This document shows, in pieces, positions 1 to 5,291 of a stretch of DNA of 5,662 nucleotides (positions are counted from its first letter, which is position 1; each line of letters starts with the position of its first letter). The DNA is taken from the NCBI GenBank assembly GCA_947628105.1, contig CANQYN010000060.1, positions 1 to 5,662 on the forward strand, written 5' to 3'. Position numbers and translations under genes: made by a program. Origin of the DNA: an uncultured Bacilli bacterium (GTDB lineage: Bacteria > Bacillota_I > Bacilli_A > RF39 > UBA660). The notes beneath the pieces are model-generated. The model searched no databases. It saw nothing but the letters and a program-made list of their open reading frames with translations, and had not been told where the DNA came from.

Positions 1-972
1 GAACTATACTTTAAGTTAAAAGCGTTAGAAGAATCAGTAGAAGAATTAAATAGTAGAATATCCGAAGATCGATTAGAAGAATTAGAAAATACTTTAAAAA
101 GTGATTATGAAAAGAAAATAAATGATGCGAAAGCAAATGCAAAATCGGAAGCGAAAAAAGAAGCAAAATTAGAATCTTTTCCAGTAGGAAGTATTTTTGT
201 ATCGACAAAAAATACTAATCCATCTACTTATATTGGAGGGACATGGGCAGCCTTTGGATCAGGAAAAACCTTAGTGGGAGTCAATACAAGTGAGACAGAA
301 TTTAGTACGGTAGAAAAAACAGGAGGAGCGAAAACATTCAATAATAGTCATACCCATACGATTGATGGACATACTCATACCATAGATGGTCACACGCATA
401 CGATAGATGCTCATACTCATACAATCGATGGACATACGCATACAATTACATCGCATACTCACACGATTAATGGACATACGCATACAACTGGGGATCATAC
501 TTTAACGGTAGATGAAATGCCAAGTCATACTCATACTCAAAATCCACATAATCATAATCGAACTGATGGATATCAGTATGCAATGTTTAAAGGATCTAAA
601 AGTCAGGGAGGGTTATCATCGAGTGCGATTAATAACAGTAGTTATAACTGGTTGATTATGGCAGTTACTAAAGGTAGCACCTGGACTAATGGGGCGGCTA
701 CTGTAGATATTACAGCGATAAATCAAAATACCGGAGGAGGGAAAGCCCATAATCATGGAGCAACCGGATCAACATCTTTGACAACAAATGGATCAGGGAC
801 ATTGACAACAAGTTCGACAGCCCTAACGACAAAGGGAACGGCTTTAACGACCAAAACGTCAGGGACACAAACAACAAATAGTACATCGTTAACAACAAAA
901 TCATCAGGAAGTAGCACGCAATCATTACTACAACCCTATATCACGGTTTATTTTTTTAAAAGAACCGCATAA
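1..972 (+). CDS. Phage tail-fibre/baseplate-like protein with HxH repeats (5' end missing)
   Basis: The frame is open from base 1, so the true start lies outside; the internal GTG at 274 falls inside a conserved domain and is not the start. Visible are 323 residues. Residues 5-60 are Glu/Lys/Ala-rich and look like a coiled coil, as expected for a trimeric fibre stalk. Residues 61-95 (PVGSIFVST, then GGTW and GKTLVGVN) match the C-terminal domain of phage baseplate Gp10/tail-fibre proteins. Residues 117-165 are seven HTHTxxx heptads, followed by MPSHTHT, which resembles a tail-collar motif. Three more HxH pairs occur at about 176, 183 and 250. Residues 256-303 form a second Thr-rich array. The end, LLQPYITVYFFKRTA, is the usual terminus of this family. 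By analogy with the T4 gp37 tip, HxH pairs in a trimer could bind metal along a needle; that is inference. Composition is visibly richer in G and C than in the neighbouring genes, which suggests phage origin. It could be a prophage edge gene or a domesticated surface spike. Family call fairly sure, role unsure. Confidence 0.8.
   Translation, partial: ELYFKLKALEESVEELNSRISEDRLEELENTLKSDYEKKINDAKANAKSEAKKEAKLESFPVGSIFVSTKNTNPSTYIGGTWAAFGSGKTLVGVNTSETEFSTVEKTGGAKTFNNSHTHTIDGHTHTIDGHTHTIDAHTHTIDGHTHTITSHTHTINGHTHTTGDHTLTVDEMPSHTHTQNPHNHNRTDGYQYAMFKGSKSQGGLSSSAINNSSYNWLIMAVTKGSTWTNGAATVDITAINQNTGGGKAHNHGATGSTSLTTNGSGTLTTSSTALTTKGTALTTKTSGTQTTNSTSLTTKSSGSSTQSLLQPYITVYFFKRTA
349..495 (+). repeat. 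Seven tandem 21-bp units encoding HTHTIDG-like heptads
   Basis: Seven contiguous 21-bp units start at 349, 370, 391, 412, 433, 454 and 475. They encode HTHTIDG, HTHTIDG, HTHTIDA, HTHTIDG, HTHTITS, HTHTING and HTHTTGD. Every unit keeps both histidines and the T between them, yet the codons differ from unit to unit (CAT/CAC; ACT/ACC/ACG/ACA; ATT/ATA/ATC; GGA/GGT). The array therefore looks old and kept at protein level, not a recent slippage expansion. An eighth, degraded unit (HTLTVDE) follows at 496. Confidence 0.93.
766..909 (+). repeat. Thr/Ser-rich repeat array with xTxLTT cores
   Basis: The Leu (once Gln) of each LTT core falls at codons 778, 802, 823, 844, 868 and 889. This gives a spacing of 8, 7, 7, 8 and 7 residues, close to the heptad period of the HTHT array upstream. 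Typical units are STSLTT, GTLTT, STALTT, GTALTT, GTQTT and STSLTT, separated by N/K/G/S. The array lies between GGGKAHNHG and LLQPYITVYF, two motifs that usually sit much closer together in this family. It may be an expanded surface loop or extra turns of a beta-structured needle. Confidence 0.75.
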
Positions 973-1000
973 GTATATGAGTTTTATCATATACTTTTTT
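971..1000 (+). terminator. Rho-independent-type terminator after the tail-like gene
   Basis: There is a perfect 10-bp inverted repeat: AAGTATATGA at 971-980, loop GTTTTA, and TCATATACTT at 987-996, running into a T tract at 995-1000. The stem starts with the last two bases of the TAA stop. The stem is AT-rich and so weak in energy, but its position and U-tract fit an intrinsic terminator that separates the tail-like gene from spoIVFA. Confidence 0.75.
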
Positions 1001-1010
1001 AGGTGATACT

Positions 1011-1640
1011 ATGGACATTGAAATAGAAGAATTGAAAAGAAAAATGAAAAAAAATAAAAAATATAAAGTAAAAAAAAACCAAAATAAAAAAATAAAAAAA
1101 ATATATTACAGTTTTGTTTCAAGAATACTAATTACTATTATTGTAACGTTATTGATTTTTATTTCAATCCGTTCTAGTAAAAATTTTAAAGAACAATTTT
1201 ATAAAGAGGTATATGAAAAAAATATTTCGTTTGCGACTATAAATAATTGGTATCAAAAAAAATTTGGAGAACCACTCCCTTTATTTGATAAAATTCATTC
1301 TAAAACAGAACCTGTTTTTTCTGAAAAATTAAATTATCAGAAAAAAGAAGAATATAAAGAGGGTGTAAAAATAACAGTAGAAGAAAATTACTTAGTTCCT
1401 GCTTTAGAAAGTGGAATGGTAGTTTATGTAGGAGAAAAAGAAGGATATGGGAATACCGTTGTTATTCAACAAGTAAATGGAATTGATGTGTGGTATGGAA
1501 ATATGAAAAACATTAGTGTGAAATTGTATGATTATGTAGAGAAGGGAAAATTAGTAGGAGAGGTAAAAGATAATTTTATGTATTTTGTTTATAAAAAAGA
1601 TGGTAAAGTATTAGATTATGAAAAATATCTTACCAATTAA
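1011..1640 (+). CDS. spoIVFA: SpoIVFA-like membrane protein with degenerate M23/LytM domain
   Basis: This 209-residue protein has a Lys-rich cytoplasmic N-terminus (1-31), one membrane segment (about 36-54) and an extracytoplasmic LytM-like domain (about 115-209). The segment FATINNWYQKKFGEPLP (74-90) matches the FASASHWFETKFGNPL region of B. subtilis SpoIVFA, and KLYDYVEKGK (171-180) matches its ALYDFVDKGK. In B. subtilis, SpoIVFA sits in the outer forespore membrane with BofA and holds SpoIVFB inactive until SpoIVB cleaves it. The zinc ligands of active M23 peptidases are absent: QQVNG where an active enzyme has a His, and MYFVYKKDG in place of HLHFE. It is therefore a regulator fold and not an endopeptidase. 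The start at 1011 has AGGTG at 1001-1005. An alternative Met at 1044 has no good ribosome site. It overlaps spoIVFB by 23 bp. It is shorter than the B. subtilis protein (about 264 residues), mostly before the membrane segment. Confidence 0.87.
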   Translation: MDIEIEELKRKMKKNKKYKVKKNQNKKIKKIYYSFVSRILITIIVTLLIFISIRSSKNFKEQFYKEVYEKNISFATINNWYQKKFGEPLPLFDKIHSKTEPVFSEKLNYQKKEEYKEGVKITVEENYLVPALESGMVVYVGEKEGYGNTVVIQQVNGIDVWYGNMKNISVKLYDYVEKGKLVGEVKDNFMYFVYKKDGKVLDYEKYLTN

Positions 1641-2370
1641 GATTCATCCTTTATTTTATTTGGTAGGGACGATCTGTTTTTTTACAGGATATTTAAAATA
1701 TTTTATAATTTTGTTTTGTTTTCTTTTTTTTCATGAATTAGGACATATTAGTGGGGCGCTTTTTTATTCTTGGCATATTCAAAAAATCGTTTTTTTGCCT
1801 TTTGGGGGAATTACCATTTTTCAAGAAAAAATAAATCGTCCTATCAAAGAAGAATTTGTTATTTTAGTTTTAGGACCGATTTATCAAATTATTTTTTATC
1901 AAATTTTACATTTTTCTTTTTCTCTACCAAAAGAAGTATCTTATTTACATTATTTTTTTCTTCTATTTAATTTATTGCCCATTTATCCTTTAGATGGTTC
2001 AAAATTAATACAACTTTTGTTTCATACATTATTTTCTTATCAAAAAGGAAATCAATTAATGATTTTTCTTTCCTTTTTTCTTCTCATTTTTTTCTTTTTC
2101 TATCTTTTTTTTACGCCTCATTTGTTTCTTTTTTTAAGTGCTTGTTTTCTTTTTAAAAAAGGAATCGAATTTTACCGAATGTTACCATATATGATGAGAA
2201 AATTTTTATTAGAAAGATATCAATATCATTTCTCTTTTCAAAAAAGATGTTATATTCAAAAAATGAAAGAGATGAAAAGAGATTATTATCATTTTTTTAA
2301 AACCTCAAACGGATATATTACCGAAAGAGAAAAGTTACGAAAAATATTTGACTTCACTACTTTTTTATGA
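1618..2370 (+). CDS. spoIVFB: SpoIVFB-like site-2 (M50) intramembrane metalloprotease
   Basis: This 250-residue polytopic membrane zinc protease belongs to family M50B. The HELGH zinc motif is at residues 39-43 and NLLPIYPLDG at 118-127, with Asp126 as the third zinc ligand, so the active site is intact. KIHP, the segment around SWHIQKIVFLPFGG (51-64) and RPIKEEF (74-80) align closely with B. subtilis SpoIVFB, which cleaves pro-sigma-K in the mother-cell-derived outer forespore membrane. Further hydrophobic segments lie at about 11-37, 80-101, 107-122, 147-165 and 166-180. KFLLERY (195-201) marks the start of the cytosolic tail. That tail is about 50 residues, shorter than the CBS-domain region of B. 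subtilis (288 residues in total), so ATP/CBS regulation may be reduced. The ATG lies inside the end of spoIVFA without a strong ribosome site, which suggests translational coupling. TGA is the stop. Whether the host sporulates cannot be told from here. Confidence 0.92.
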   Translation: MKNILPIKIHPLFYLVGTICFFTGYLKYFIILFCFLFFHELGHISGALFYSWHIQKIVFLPFGGITIFQEKINRPIKEEFVILVLGPIYQIIFYQILHFSFSLPKEVSYLHYFFLLFNLLPIYPLDGSKLIQLLFHTLFSYQKGNQLMIFLSFFLLIFFFFYLFFTPHLFLFLSACFLFKKGIEFYRMLPYMMRKFLLERYQYHFSFQKRCYIQKMKEMKRDYYHFFKTSNGYITEREKLRKIFDFTTFL

Positions 2371-2376
2371 TAAAAT
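2348..2376 (+). promoter_or_regulatory. Sigma-A promoter for rplU-prp-rpmA, inside the spoIVFB 3' end
   Basis: A -35 box TTGACT (2348-2353) and a -10 box TAAAAT (2371-2376) are separated by exactly 17 bp. A TGA just before the -10 gives an extended TGn element. That TGA is also the spoIVFB stop codon. The expected transcript start is near 2383, just at the beginning of the structured leader. This lets ribosomal-protein genes be expressed independently of the sporulation genes upstream. Confidence 0.8.
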
Positions 2377-2382
2377 TCTATA

Positions 2383-2461
2383 TTGTGTAGGGCCTCACTC
2401 TACAACCACATAGAAAAGGTGATAAAACCGATAGGTACCTTAATAGTGAGTCTTAGAAATT
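2383..2461 (+). promoter_or_regulatory. L21-type ribosomal protein leader RNA
   Basis: A 105-bp gap between spoIVFB and rplU holds a leader with several complementary segments. TGTAG (2386-2390) pairs with CTACA (2400-2404). CTCACT in the loop (2394-2399) is complementary to AGTGAG (2445-2450), which would make a pseudoknot. AAGGT (2416-2420) pairs with ACCTT (2437-2441). Structured L21 leaders upstream of rplU are known in Firmicutes and are thought to mediate autoregulation by a product of the operon. The position just after the promoter and before a strong ribosome site fits. I assign it by position and pairing; an Rfam L21_leader covariance search would settle it. Confidence 0.72.
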
Positions 2462-2470
2462 AAAGGAGGT
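2462..2470 (+). promoter_or_regulatory. Strong Shine-Dalgarno site of rplU
   Basis: AAAGGAGGT is a full anti-16S match, five bases before the ATG at 2476. It lies 11 bases beyond the last paired segment of the leader (2445-2450), so leader folding could affect access to it. Confidence 0.9.
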
Positions 2471-2475
2471 AAAAA

Positions 2476-2778
2476 ATGGAAAAAGCAATTTTTGAAACAG
2501 GTGGGAAACAATATGTAGTAGAACCTGGGAATGTTGTTTACGTAGAAAAGCTAAATGTTCCAACAGGAGAAGAAGTAACGTTTTCCAATGTAATGATGAT
2601 TAATGGTGTATTTGGTCGCCCTTATGTTTCAGGAGCAAAAGTAGTTGCTAAAGTATTAAAACATGGAAAACAAAAGAAAATTAAAATTTTCAAATATAAT
2701 CCAAAGAAAAAATATCGTAAAACACAAGGACATCGTCAACCTTATACAAAAATAGAAATTACTAAGATAGAAGCATAA
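2476..2778 (+). CDS. rplU: 50S ribosomal protein L21 (bL21)
   Basis: This 100-residue protein is of normal length for bL21, which binds 23S rRNA in the large subunit. It starts MEKAIFETGGKQYVVEPG, the typical MYAIIETGGKQYRV-type opening. It also shows GRPYVSGAKVVAKVLKHGK (48-66) and the basic stretch KIKIFKYNPKKKYRKTQGHR (68-87), which carries the KIKIFKYKPKKNYRKKQGHR family signature used in rRNA contact. YTKIEITKIEA closes the protein as usual. It is the first gene of the rplU-prp-rpmA unit, is translated from a near-perfect ribosome site, and is separated from prp by 2 bp. Confidence 0.98.
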   Translation: MEKAIFETGGKQYVVEPGNVVYVEKLNVPTGEEVTFSNVMMINGVFGRPYVSGAKVVAKVLKHGKQKKIKIFKYNPKKKYRKTQGHRQPYTKIEITKIEA

Positions 2779-2780
2779 TT

Positions 2781-3086
2781 ATGATTCGTATTACCTTAGA
2801 AAAGAAAGATTCTTCTTATTGTCGAATCATGATTCAAGGACATTCTGGTTATGATGTCGCTGGGAAAGATATCGTATGTGCTGGTGTAAGTATGATAGCG
2901 ATTACTTCAATTAATGCCATTATAAGATGGAACGAAAAATGTTTATCTTATAAACAAGATGAGGGGCTAATTGAAGTAGCGATAAAAAAACATGATAAAG
3001 TAGTCGATCTGTTATTAGAGAATATGGTTACTTTACTAAGAGAATTAAAGGAGCAATATCCTAAATATATAAAAATACAAGAATAG
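2781..3086 (+). CDS. prp: Ribosomal-processing cysteine protease Prp (YsxB)
   Basis: This 101-residue protein is of family size. In Staphylococcus aureus, Prp removes the N-terminal extension of ribosomal protein L27 before or during 50S assembly. The motif GHSGYDVAGKDIVCAGVS (20-37) contains the catalytic pair His21 and Cys33, in the same arrangement as the characterised enzyme (H22/C34), with the usual Asp30 and Ser37. The rest is a small alpha/beta fold with an amphipathic C-terminal helix (about 73-91). The start ATG is 2 bp after the rplU stop with no clear ribosome site, so translation is probably coupled to rplU. Its substrate gene rpmA follows directly, and rpmA carries the cleavable extension. 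Confidence 0.95.
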   Translation: MIRITLEKKDSSYCRIMIQGHSGYDVAGKDIVCAGVSMIAITSINAIIRWNEKCLSYKQDEGLIEVAIKKHDKVVDLLLENMVTLLRELKEQYPKYIKIQE

Positions 3087-3092
3087 GAGGTG
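3085..3092 (+). promoter_or_regulatory. Shine-Dalgarno site of rpmA overlapping the prp stop
   Basis: AGGAGGTG begins inside the TAG stop of prp (3084-3086) and lies five bases before the ATG at 3098. This strong site supports the start chosen for L27 and hence the presence of its N-terminal extension. Confidence 0.85.
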
Positions 3093-3097
3093 TACCT

Positions 3098-3385
3098 ATG
3101 AAATTATTACAATTAGAATTACAATTGTTTGCCCATAAAAAAGGACAAGGTTCTACGAAAAATGGTCGTGATTCAGAATCAAAACGTTTAGGCGCAAAGG
3201 CTTCTGATGGAGAATTTGTGACAGGTGGTTCTATTATATATCGTCAACGCGGAACAAAAATTTATCCTGGGAAAAATGTAGGTATCGGAAAAGATGATAC
3301 TGTTTATGCGAAAATAGATGGTATTGTGAAATTTGAAAGAGTAGGTAAAAGTCGTAAACAAGCTAGTGTTTATCCGGAAATATAA
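3098..3385 (+). CDS. rpmA: 50S ribosomal protein L27 (bL27) with Prp-cleavable N-terminus
   Basis: This is a 95-residue bL27 precursor. The first 11 residues, MKLLQLELQLF, precede AHKKGQGSTKNGRDSESKRLG, the canonical mature start. LELQLF/AHKKG fits the Firmicutes Prp site (LxLQxF before the cut, A-H/S-KKG after it), so cleavage after Phe11 is predicted. The mature N-terminal tail of L27 reaches towards the peptidyl transferase centre, which is why the uncut form is harmful. The core also shows GGSIIYRQRGTKIYPG (43-58), VGIGKDDTVYA (61-71) and GIVKFER (75-81), all diagnostic. It is the last gene of the unit, followed by a terminator that starts inside its stop codon. In B. subtilis spo0B and obg follow here; in this window dnaG does. 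Confidence 0.98.
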   Translation: MKLLQLELQLFAHKKGQGSTKNGRDSESKRLGAKASDGEFVTGGSIIYRQRGTKIYPGKNVGIGKDDTVYAKIDGIVKFERVGKSRKQASVYPEI

Positions 3386-3407
3386 GATGAGTTCACTCAT
3401 CTTTTTT
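3384..3407 (+). terminator. Rho-independent terminator of the rplU-prp-rpmA unit
   Basis: AAGATGAG (3384-3391), loop TTCA and CTCATCTT (3396-3403) form a perfect 8-bp stem followed by a T run (3402-3407). The stem starts at the last two bases of the rpmA TAA stop, the same layout as the terminator at 971-1000. Confidence 0.88.
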
Positions 3408-3408
3408 G

Positions 3409-3437
3409 TTGCATTTTTCTTTTAAAAAGCTTATAAT
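3409..3437 (+). promoter_or_regulatory. Sigma-A promoter for dnaG-rpoD
   Basis: TTGCAT (3409-3414), a 17-bp spacer and a perfect TATAAT (3432-3437) follow directly after the T tract of the rpmA terminator. The transcript should start near 3444, leaving about 75 bases of leader before dnaG. A second TATAAT at 3499-3504 touches the dnaG ribosome site and has no -35 partner, so it is not called. Confidence 0.8.
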
Positions 3438-3519
3438 ACAATGTAATTTTATAAAAATTGAAAAAAGAAAAAGGAAAATGATATTTTTTGTCGTATATTA
3501 TAATTGAGGAGCTGGTTTT

Positions 3520-5277
3520 ATGGTAGAACATGTCATTGATAATTCTAAAATAAATGAAATCAAAGCATCCGTAGACATTGTAGATGTCATTAGTGAATAT
3601 ATTAATTTAACTGAAAAAGGAAAAAACTTTTTTGGCGTTTGTCCTTTTCATGATGATCATTCTCCTAGTATGAGTGTAAGTAGGGAAAAACAAATGTATA
3701 AATGTTTTTCTTGTGGAGCAGGAGGAAATGTTATCAATTTTGTTATGGATTTTGAAAATATTTCTTTTTTAGAAGCTGTCTATAAACTAGCAAATCGAGC
3801 TGGAATTATATTAGATAATAAAGTTTATCAAAGAAAAAACATAGAATCAAAACATCAAGATTATTATACGGTATATGATTTAGCTCATAAATTATATACG
3901 AATAATATTAATACAGAACTGGGAAAAGAAGCAGTGGAATATTTACAAAAAAGAAAATTGGATATGAAGGCTATCAAAGATTTTAAAATAGGTCTTTCTT
4001 TAAAAGATAATCGAATGTTAATTAATATGCTTAAAAAGAAAGGATTTGATGAAAAGTTTATCGAATCTTGTGGATTAGCTAATCGGTTTGAAGAAGGTTA
4101 TAAAGATAAATTTTACAACCGTATTATGTTTCCCTTATATGACTTAAACGGAAAAGTAATCGGATTTAGTGGTCGCGTTTATAATCGAGAAGATAAATCA
4201 AAATATATTAATACTCAGGAAACAGAGGTATTTAAAAAAGGAGAACTTCTCTATAATTATCATATTGCGAAAAATATTGCTCGAAGAGAAAATGAAATTA
4301 TTGTCGTAGAAGGATTTATGGATGTCATTCGTATGAGGACGATTGGAATTGATAATGTCATCGCGACAATGGGAACTGCTTGTACGAAGCAACAGCTACA
4401 TCTAATTAAAAAAATGGCAAAAAAAATCATCCTTTTATATGATGATGATGATGCTGGTCAAAAAGCAAATTATACGATTGCAAAAGAATTAGTTAAATTA
4501 GGCTGTCATGTTAAAATTGCTTTATTGGAAGATCATTTAGATCCCGATGAATATATTTTAAAATATGGAAAAGAAAAATTTATCAATCGTTTAGAACATG
4601 CTGTCAATACGATGGATTTTAATTTAAATTATTTAAAAAAGCAAAAAGATTTATCTTCTAGTCAAGATATGGCTACTTATGTAAATGAGATGATAGCAGA
4701 ATTAAATACGATAGAAGATCCTGTCTTAATTGAGTTGACACTTCAAAAAATAAGTGATGAATCTCATCTTGATATTTCTTTTTTAAAAAGTAAATTAACC
4801 CAAAAAGAAAAGCCAGAAAAAAAATTGGTTTTTAAAGAGCTACCAAAAGAAAAAATCACTAAATATAAAAAAGCAGAACAATACTTACTTCATTATATGT
4901 TATTGAGTGAAGAAGTCATTAAAATATATCAAAAAAAAGTATCTTATTTACCAACTTATCGATATCGGATGTTAGCAAGAGAAATTAGCTATTTTTATAA
5001 AGAATATGGGTATATTTCTCCTTCCGATTTATTCACGTTTTTAAGAGATAGCGAAGAAGAAGTGATGACTTTGCGAGAAATTTTAAATCTTAATCTAAAA
5101 GAAAAATATACTAAAGAAGAAATTTATGATTATATTAAATTAATTCGAGATGGAAATATTTTATCAGAAGTGGAAAGAATTAAAAATCAGATGAAACAAG
5201 AAATTGATGTTGCCAAGAAAACAGAAATGGCACTTAAAATTGTAGACTTACAAAAAAGTTTAGAAGAAGAAATATAA
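3520..5277 (+). CDS. dnaG: DNA primase
   Basis: This 585-residue protein is close to the length of E. coli (581) and B. subtilis (603) DnaG. It makes RNA primers at the replication fork together with the DnaB-type helicase. The CHC2 zinc ribbon uses Cys41, His44, Cys62 and Cys65, within GVCPFHDDHSPSMSV and KCFSCGAGGNV. The catalytic core follows, with KFYNRIMFPLYDLNGKVIGF (197-216). The TOPRIM metal site has Glu264 in VVEGFMDVI, the acidic run of LLYDDDDAGQKA (305-316) and DPDEYI (341-346). Residues from about 450 form the Lys/Glu-rich helical domain that binds the helicase in other bacteria. The run DDDD replaces the commoner DGD form, but the acidic ligands remain. GAGGAG (3506-3511) lies eight bases before the ATG. 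rpoD follows after 14 bp, the conserved core of the macromolecular-synthesis operon; rpsU is not present just upstream. Confidence 0.98.
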   Translation: MVEHVIDNSKINEIKASVDIVDVISEYINLTEKGKNFFGVCPFHDDHSPSMSVSREKQMYKCFSCGAGGNVINFVMDFENISFLEAVYKLANRAGIILDNKVYQRKNIESKHQDYYTVYDLAHKLYTNNINTELGKEAVEYLQKRKLDMKAIKDFKIGLSLKDNRMLINMLKKKGFDEKFIESCGLANRFEEGYKDKFYNRIMFPLYDLNGKVIGFSGRVYNREDKSKYINTQETEVFKKGELLYNYHIAKNIARRENEIIVVEGFMDVIRMRTIGIDNVIATMGTACTKQQLHLIKKMAKKIILLYDDDDAGQKANYTIAKELVKLGCHVKIALLEDHLDPDEYILKYGKEKFINRLEHAVNTMDFNLNYLKKQKDLSSSQDMATYVNEMIAELNTIEDPVLIELTLQKISDESHLDISFLKSKLTQKEKPEKKLVFKELPKEKITKYKKAEQYLLHYMLLSEEVIKIYQKKVSYLPTYRYRMLAREISYFYKEYGYISPSDLFTFLRDSEEEVMTLREILNLNLKEKYTKEEIYDYIKLIRDGNILSEVERIKNQMKQEIDVAKKTEMALKIVDLQKSLEEEI

Positions 5278-5291
5278 AAAGGAGAGTTTGT

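Noticed and set aside
11..208. Minus-strand Leu/Ile/Phe-rich ORF that looks like a membrane peptide
   Set aside because: It is the complement of the Lys/Glu-rich coiled coil of the tail-like gene; AT-rich Lys/Glu codons read backwards give Phe/Leu.
349..495. CRISPR or other direct-repeat array
   Set aside because: The 21-bp units are contiguous, in frame, diverged at third codon positions and have no spacers; they are coding repeats.
271..498. Minus-strand ORF rich in Met/Ser/Arg
   Set aside because: It is the antisense of the HTHT repeat; its own repetitiveness comes entirely from the sense-strand 21-bp units and it lacks a ribosome site.
986..1012. Sigma-E-like promoter (TCATATA ... GATACTAT) ahead of spoIVFA
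   Set aside because: The spacing is about 11 bp instead of the usual 13-15, the -10-like box runs into the start codon, and the TCATATA is part of the terminator stem.
1060..1105. Runs of 7-9 A in the start of spoIVFA as a phase-variation switch
   Set aside because: Such runs are expected in Lys-rich AAA codons of an AT-rich genome; the frame is intact and nothing suggests switching.
1770..1970. Plus-strand second-frame ORF inside spoIVFB
   Set aside because: It shares the T-rich stretch of spoIVFB in another frame, with no ribosome site and no family resemblance, while the spoIVFB frame has intact motifs.
3088..3097. Palindrome AGGTGTACCT over the rpmA ribosome site, similar to AGGTACCT (2433-2440) in the leader
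   Set aside because: A 4-bp stem with a 2-base gap is too small for a stable hairpin and may be chance; AGG is fixed by the ribosome site.
4735..4763. Perfect TTGACA inside dnaG as an internal rpoD promoter
   Set aside because: No acceptable -10 box lies 16-18 bp downstream; TGAATC matches poorly.
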